From: JABMMZ01 sp044357345 | GTDB lineage: Bacteria; Bacteroidota; Bacteroidia; NS11-12g; UBA955 | Direction: 5' to 3' | Assembly: GCA_044357345.1 (NCBI GenBank) | Contig: JBIKPR010000088.1 | Coordinates: forward strand, 1-8,638 | DNA length: 8,638 bases | In this document: piece after piece, positions 8,071 through 8,638 of the stretch | Position numbering within the stretch: the stretch's first letter is position 1 | Layout: each line of letters begins with the position of its first letter | The notes under the pieces: model-generated | Told to the model about the DNA's origin: nothing | What the model saw: the letters and a program-made list of their open reading frames with translations, nothing else | Databases searched by the model: none | Program-made: the position numbers and the translations under genes

Positions 8071-8114
8071 AATGACAGGTTAAGTAAATACTTAGCCTGT
8101 CATTTTGTATTTTT
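8071..8114 (+). terminator. Rho-independent terminator hairpin
   Basis: Bases 8071-8085 pair with 8090-8104 to give a 15-bp stem with one G-U wobble (8080/8095) and a four-base AAAT loop. A T-rich tract follows (8103-8114, interrupted by G and A). It begins 12 bases after the stop codon of the giant surface protein and should end the operon on the + strand. The opposite strand lacks a comparable T tract, so it looks one-directional. Confidence 0.88.
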
Positions 8115-8119
8115 ATAAA

Positions 8120-8638
8120 ATGAGGATTAAAGCTAAAATATGGATTGTTCTTTTGCTCTGTTTCAGTGCATTGGAAATGTATGCCTCGCATATTTCTGGC
8201 GCTGAAATTACCTATAAGCATGTTTATGGTAACACGTATAAATTTAAATTGAAAGTTTACCGAGATTGTAACGAATGTAAGTTCAATGGAATAGGTGGAG
8301 GAGACAATTCAAGTTCATGCAATGAAGTGCCAGATTTAATTATCAAAGGCGCATTAGGTACCAGTAATTCGACTTCTGTTTTAGGCAATATAGAAATCAA
8401 CCGGAAGTACATAGAAGAAATTGCAATTGGATGCAACACCTCAATTAGCAAATGCCGACCTGGTTCTACTATAAACTTGGGTTATGAAGTCCATGTTTTT
8501 GAAGGAAGTTTCGATTTTTCTAAATTGGTGAATGATGGCTATTGCAAATTTGATATTTCCATTAGTATGTCTTCACGAAGTGTGAATGTTAATCCACAAC
8601 AATCGGAACAAAACTTTTTCAATTATGCCATGCTTAAC
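8120..8638 (+). CDS. Cysteine-rich secreted protein, paralogue of the preceding gene's N-terminal domain (3' partial)
   Basis: ATG at 8120 opens a frame of 173 codons with no stop before the right edge, so only the N-terminal part is seen. Residues 1-22 are a signal peptide with basic residues at 2-6, a hydrophobic core at about 8-17 and a YA-S cleavage site. The Cys in the core is not in a lipobox. The mature protein starts SHISGAEITYKHVYG and runs to KLKVYRDC at residues 43-50. This closely parallels SHMMGGDIAYEC and KIYRDC in the preceding protein. A second match, FFNYAMLN at the edge, aligns with FYTDAMIN at residues 154-161 of the paralogue. Further cysteines lie at 53, 67, 105, 112 and 142. 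By analogy it is probably another T9SS-exported surface protein with a C-terminal sorting domain beyond the window, but that end cannot be seen. It sits directly behind the terminator, with the start codon only five bases after the T tract. Confidence 0.85.
   Translation, partial: MRIKAKIWIVLLLCFSALEMYASHISGAEITYKHVYGNTYKFKLKVYRDCNECKFNGIGGGDNSSSCNEVPDLIIKGALGTSNSTSVLGNIEINRKYIEEIAIGCNTSISKCRPGSTINLGYEVHVFEGSFDFSKLVNDGYCKFDISISMSSRSVNVNPQQSEQNFFNYAMLN

Noticed and set aside
8100..8115. TAnnTTTG-like promoter boxes (TCATTTTG at 8100, TATTTTTA at 8108)
   Set aside because: Each has one mismatch and lacks a -33 TTG at the right spacing. They are part of the terminator tail and would start RNA at or within a few bases of the ATG.
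8150..8165. Cysteine in the signal peptide of the right-edge gene as a lipoprotein site
   Set aside because: The residues around it (LLLCFS) do not form a lipobox, and the hydrophobic core continues to a normal YA-S cleavage site.

Overview
The window looks like the chromosome of a low-GC Bacteroidota bacterium (Flavobacteriia, Sphingobacteriia or Chitinophagia-like; the genus cannot be told). The evidence is two kinds of type IX secretion system (T9SS) C-terminal sorting domain, a Bacteroidota-style ECF sigma factor, translation starts without Shine-Dalgarno sequences, and AT-rich DNA. Every real gene is on the + strand, and more than 98% of the window is coding. There are no RNA genes, mobile elements or CRISPR arrays.

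Layout: (1) 2-490, an ECF sigma factor that has lost its first residues to the left edge. (2) 487-1893, overlapping it by ATGA, a protein in the anti-sigma position with a short cytoplasmic N-terminus, one inner-membrane helix, a long periplasmic linker and a C-terminal outer-membrane beta-barrel. (3) 1890-3413, overlapping by TTGA and starting with TTG, a secreted protein with a type A T9SS sorting domain. (4) 3430-8058, a 1542-residue secreted protein with a cysteine-rich N-terminal domain, a chain of Ig-like/PKD modules and a type B (gliding-motility-associated, CHU_C) sorting domain. (5) 8071-8114, a strong intrinsic terminator hairpin. (6) 8120-8638, the start of a second cysteine-rich protein, paralogous to the N-terminus of gene 4 and cut by the right edge.

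The first four genes look like one transcription unit: two 4-base overlaps, then a 16-base gap, then a terminator. The likely logic is a cell-surface regulatory cassette. The sigma factor is controlled by a membrane-spanning partner whose far end sits in the outer membrane, and the co-transcribed cargo is exported and anchored by T9SS. The sigma/anti-sigma relationship and the link to surface cargo are inferred from gene order and architecture. The domain calls come directly from the protein sequences. The most unusual item is gene 2, one polypeptide that appears to be built to touch both membranes.
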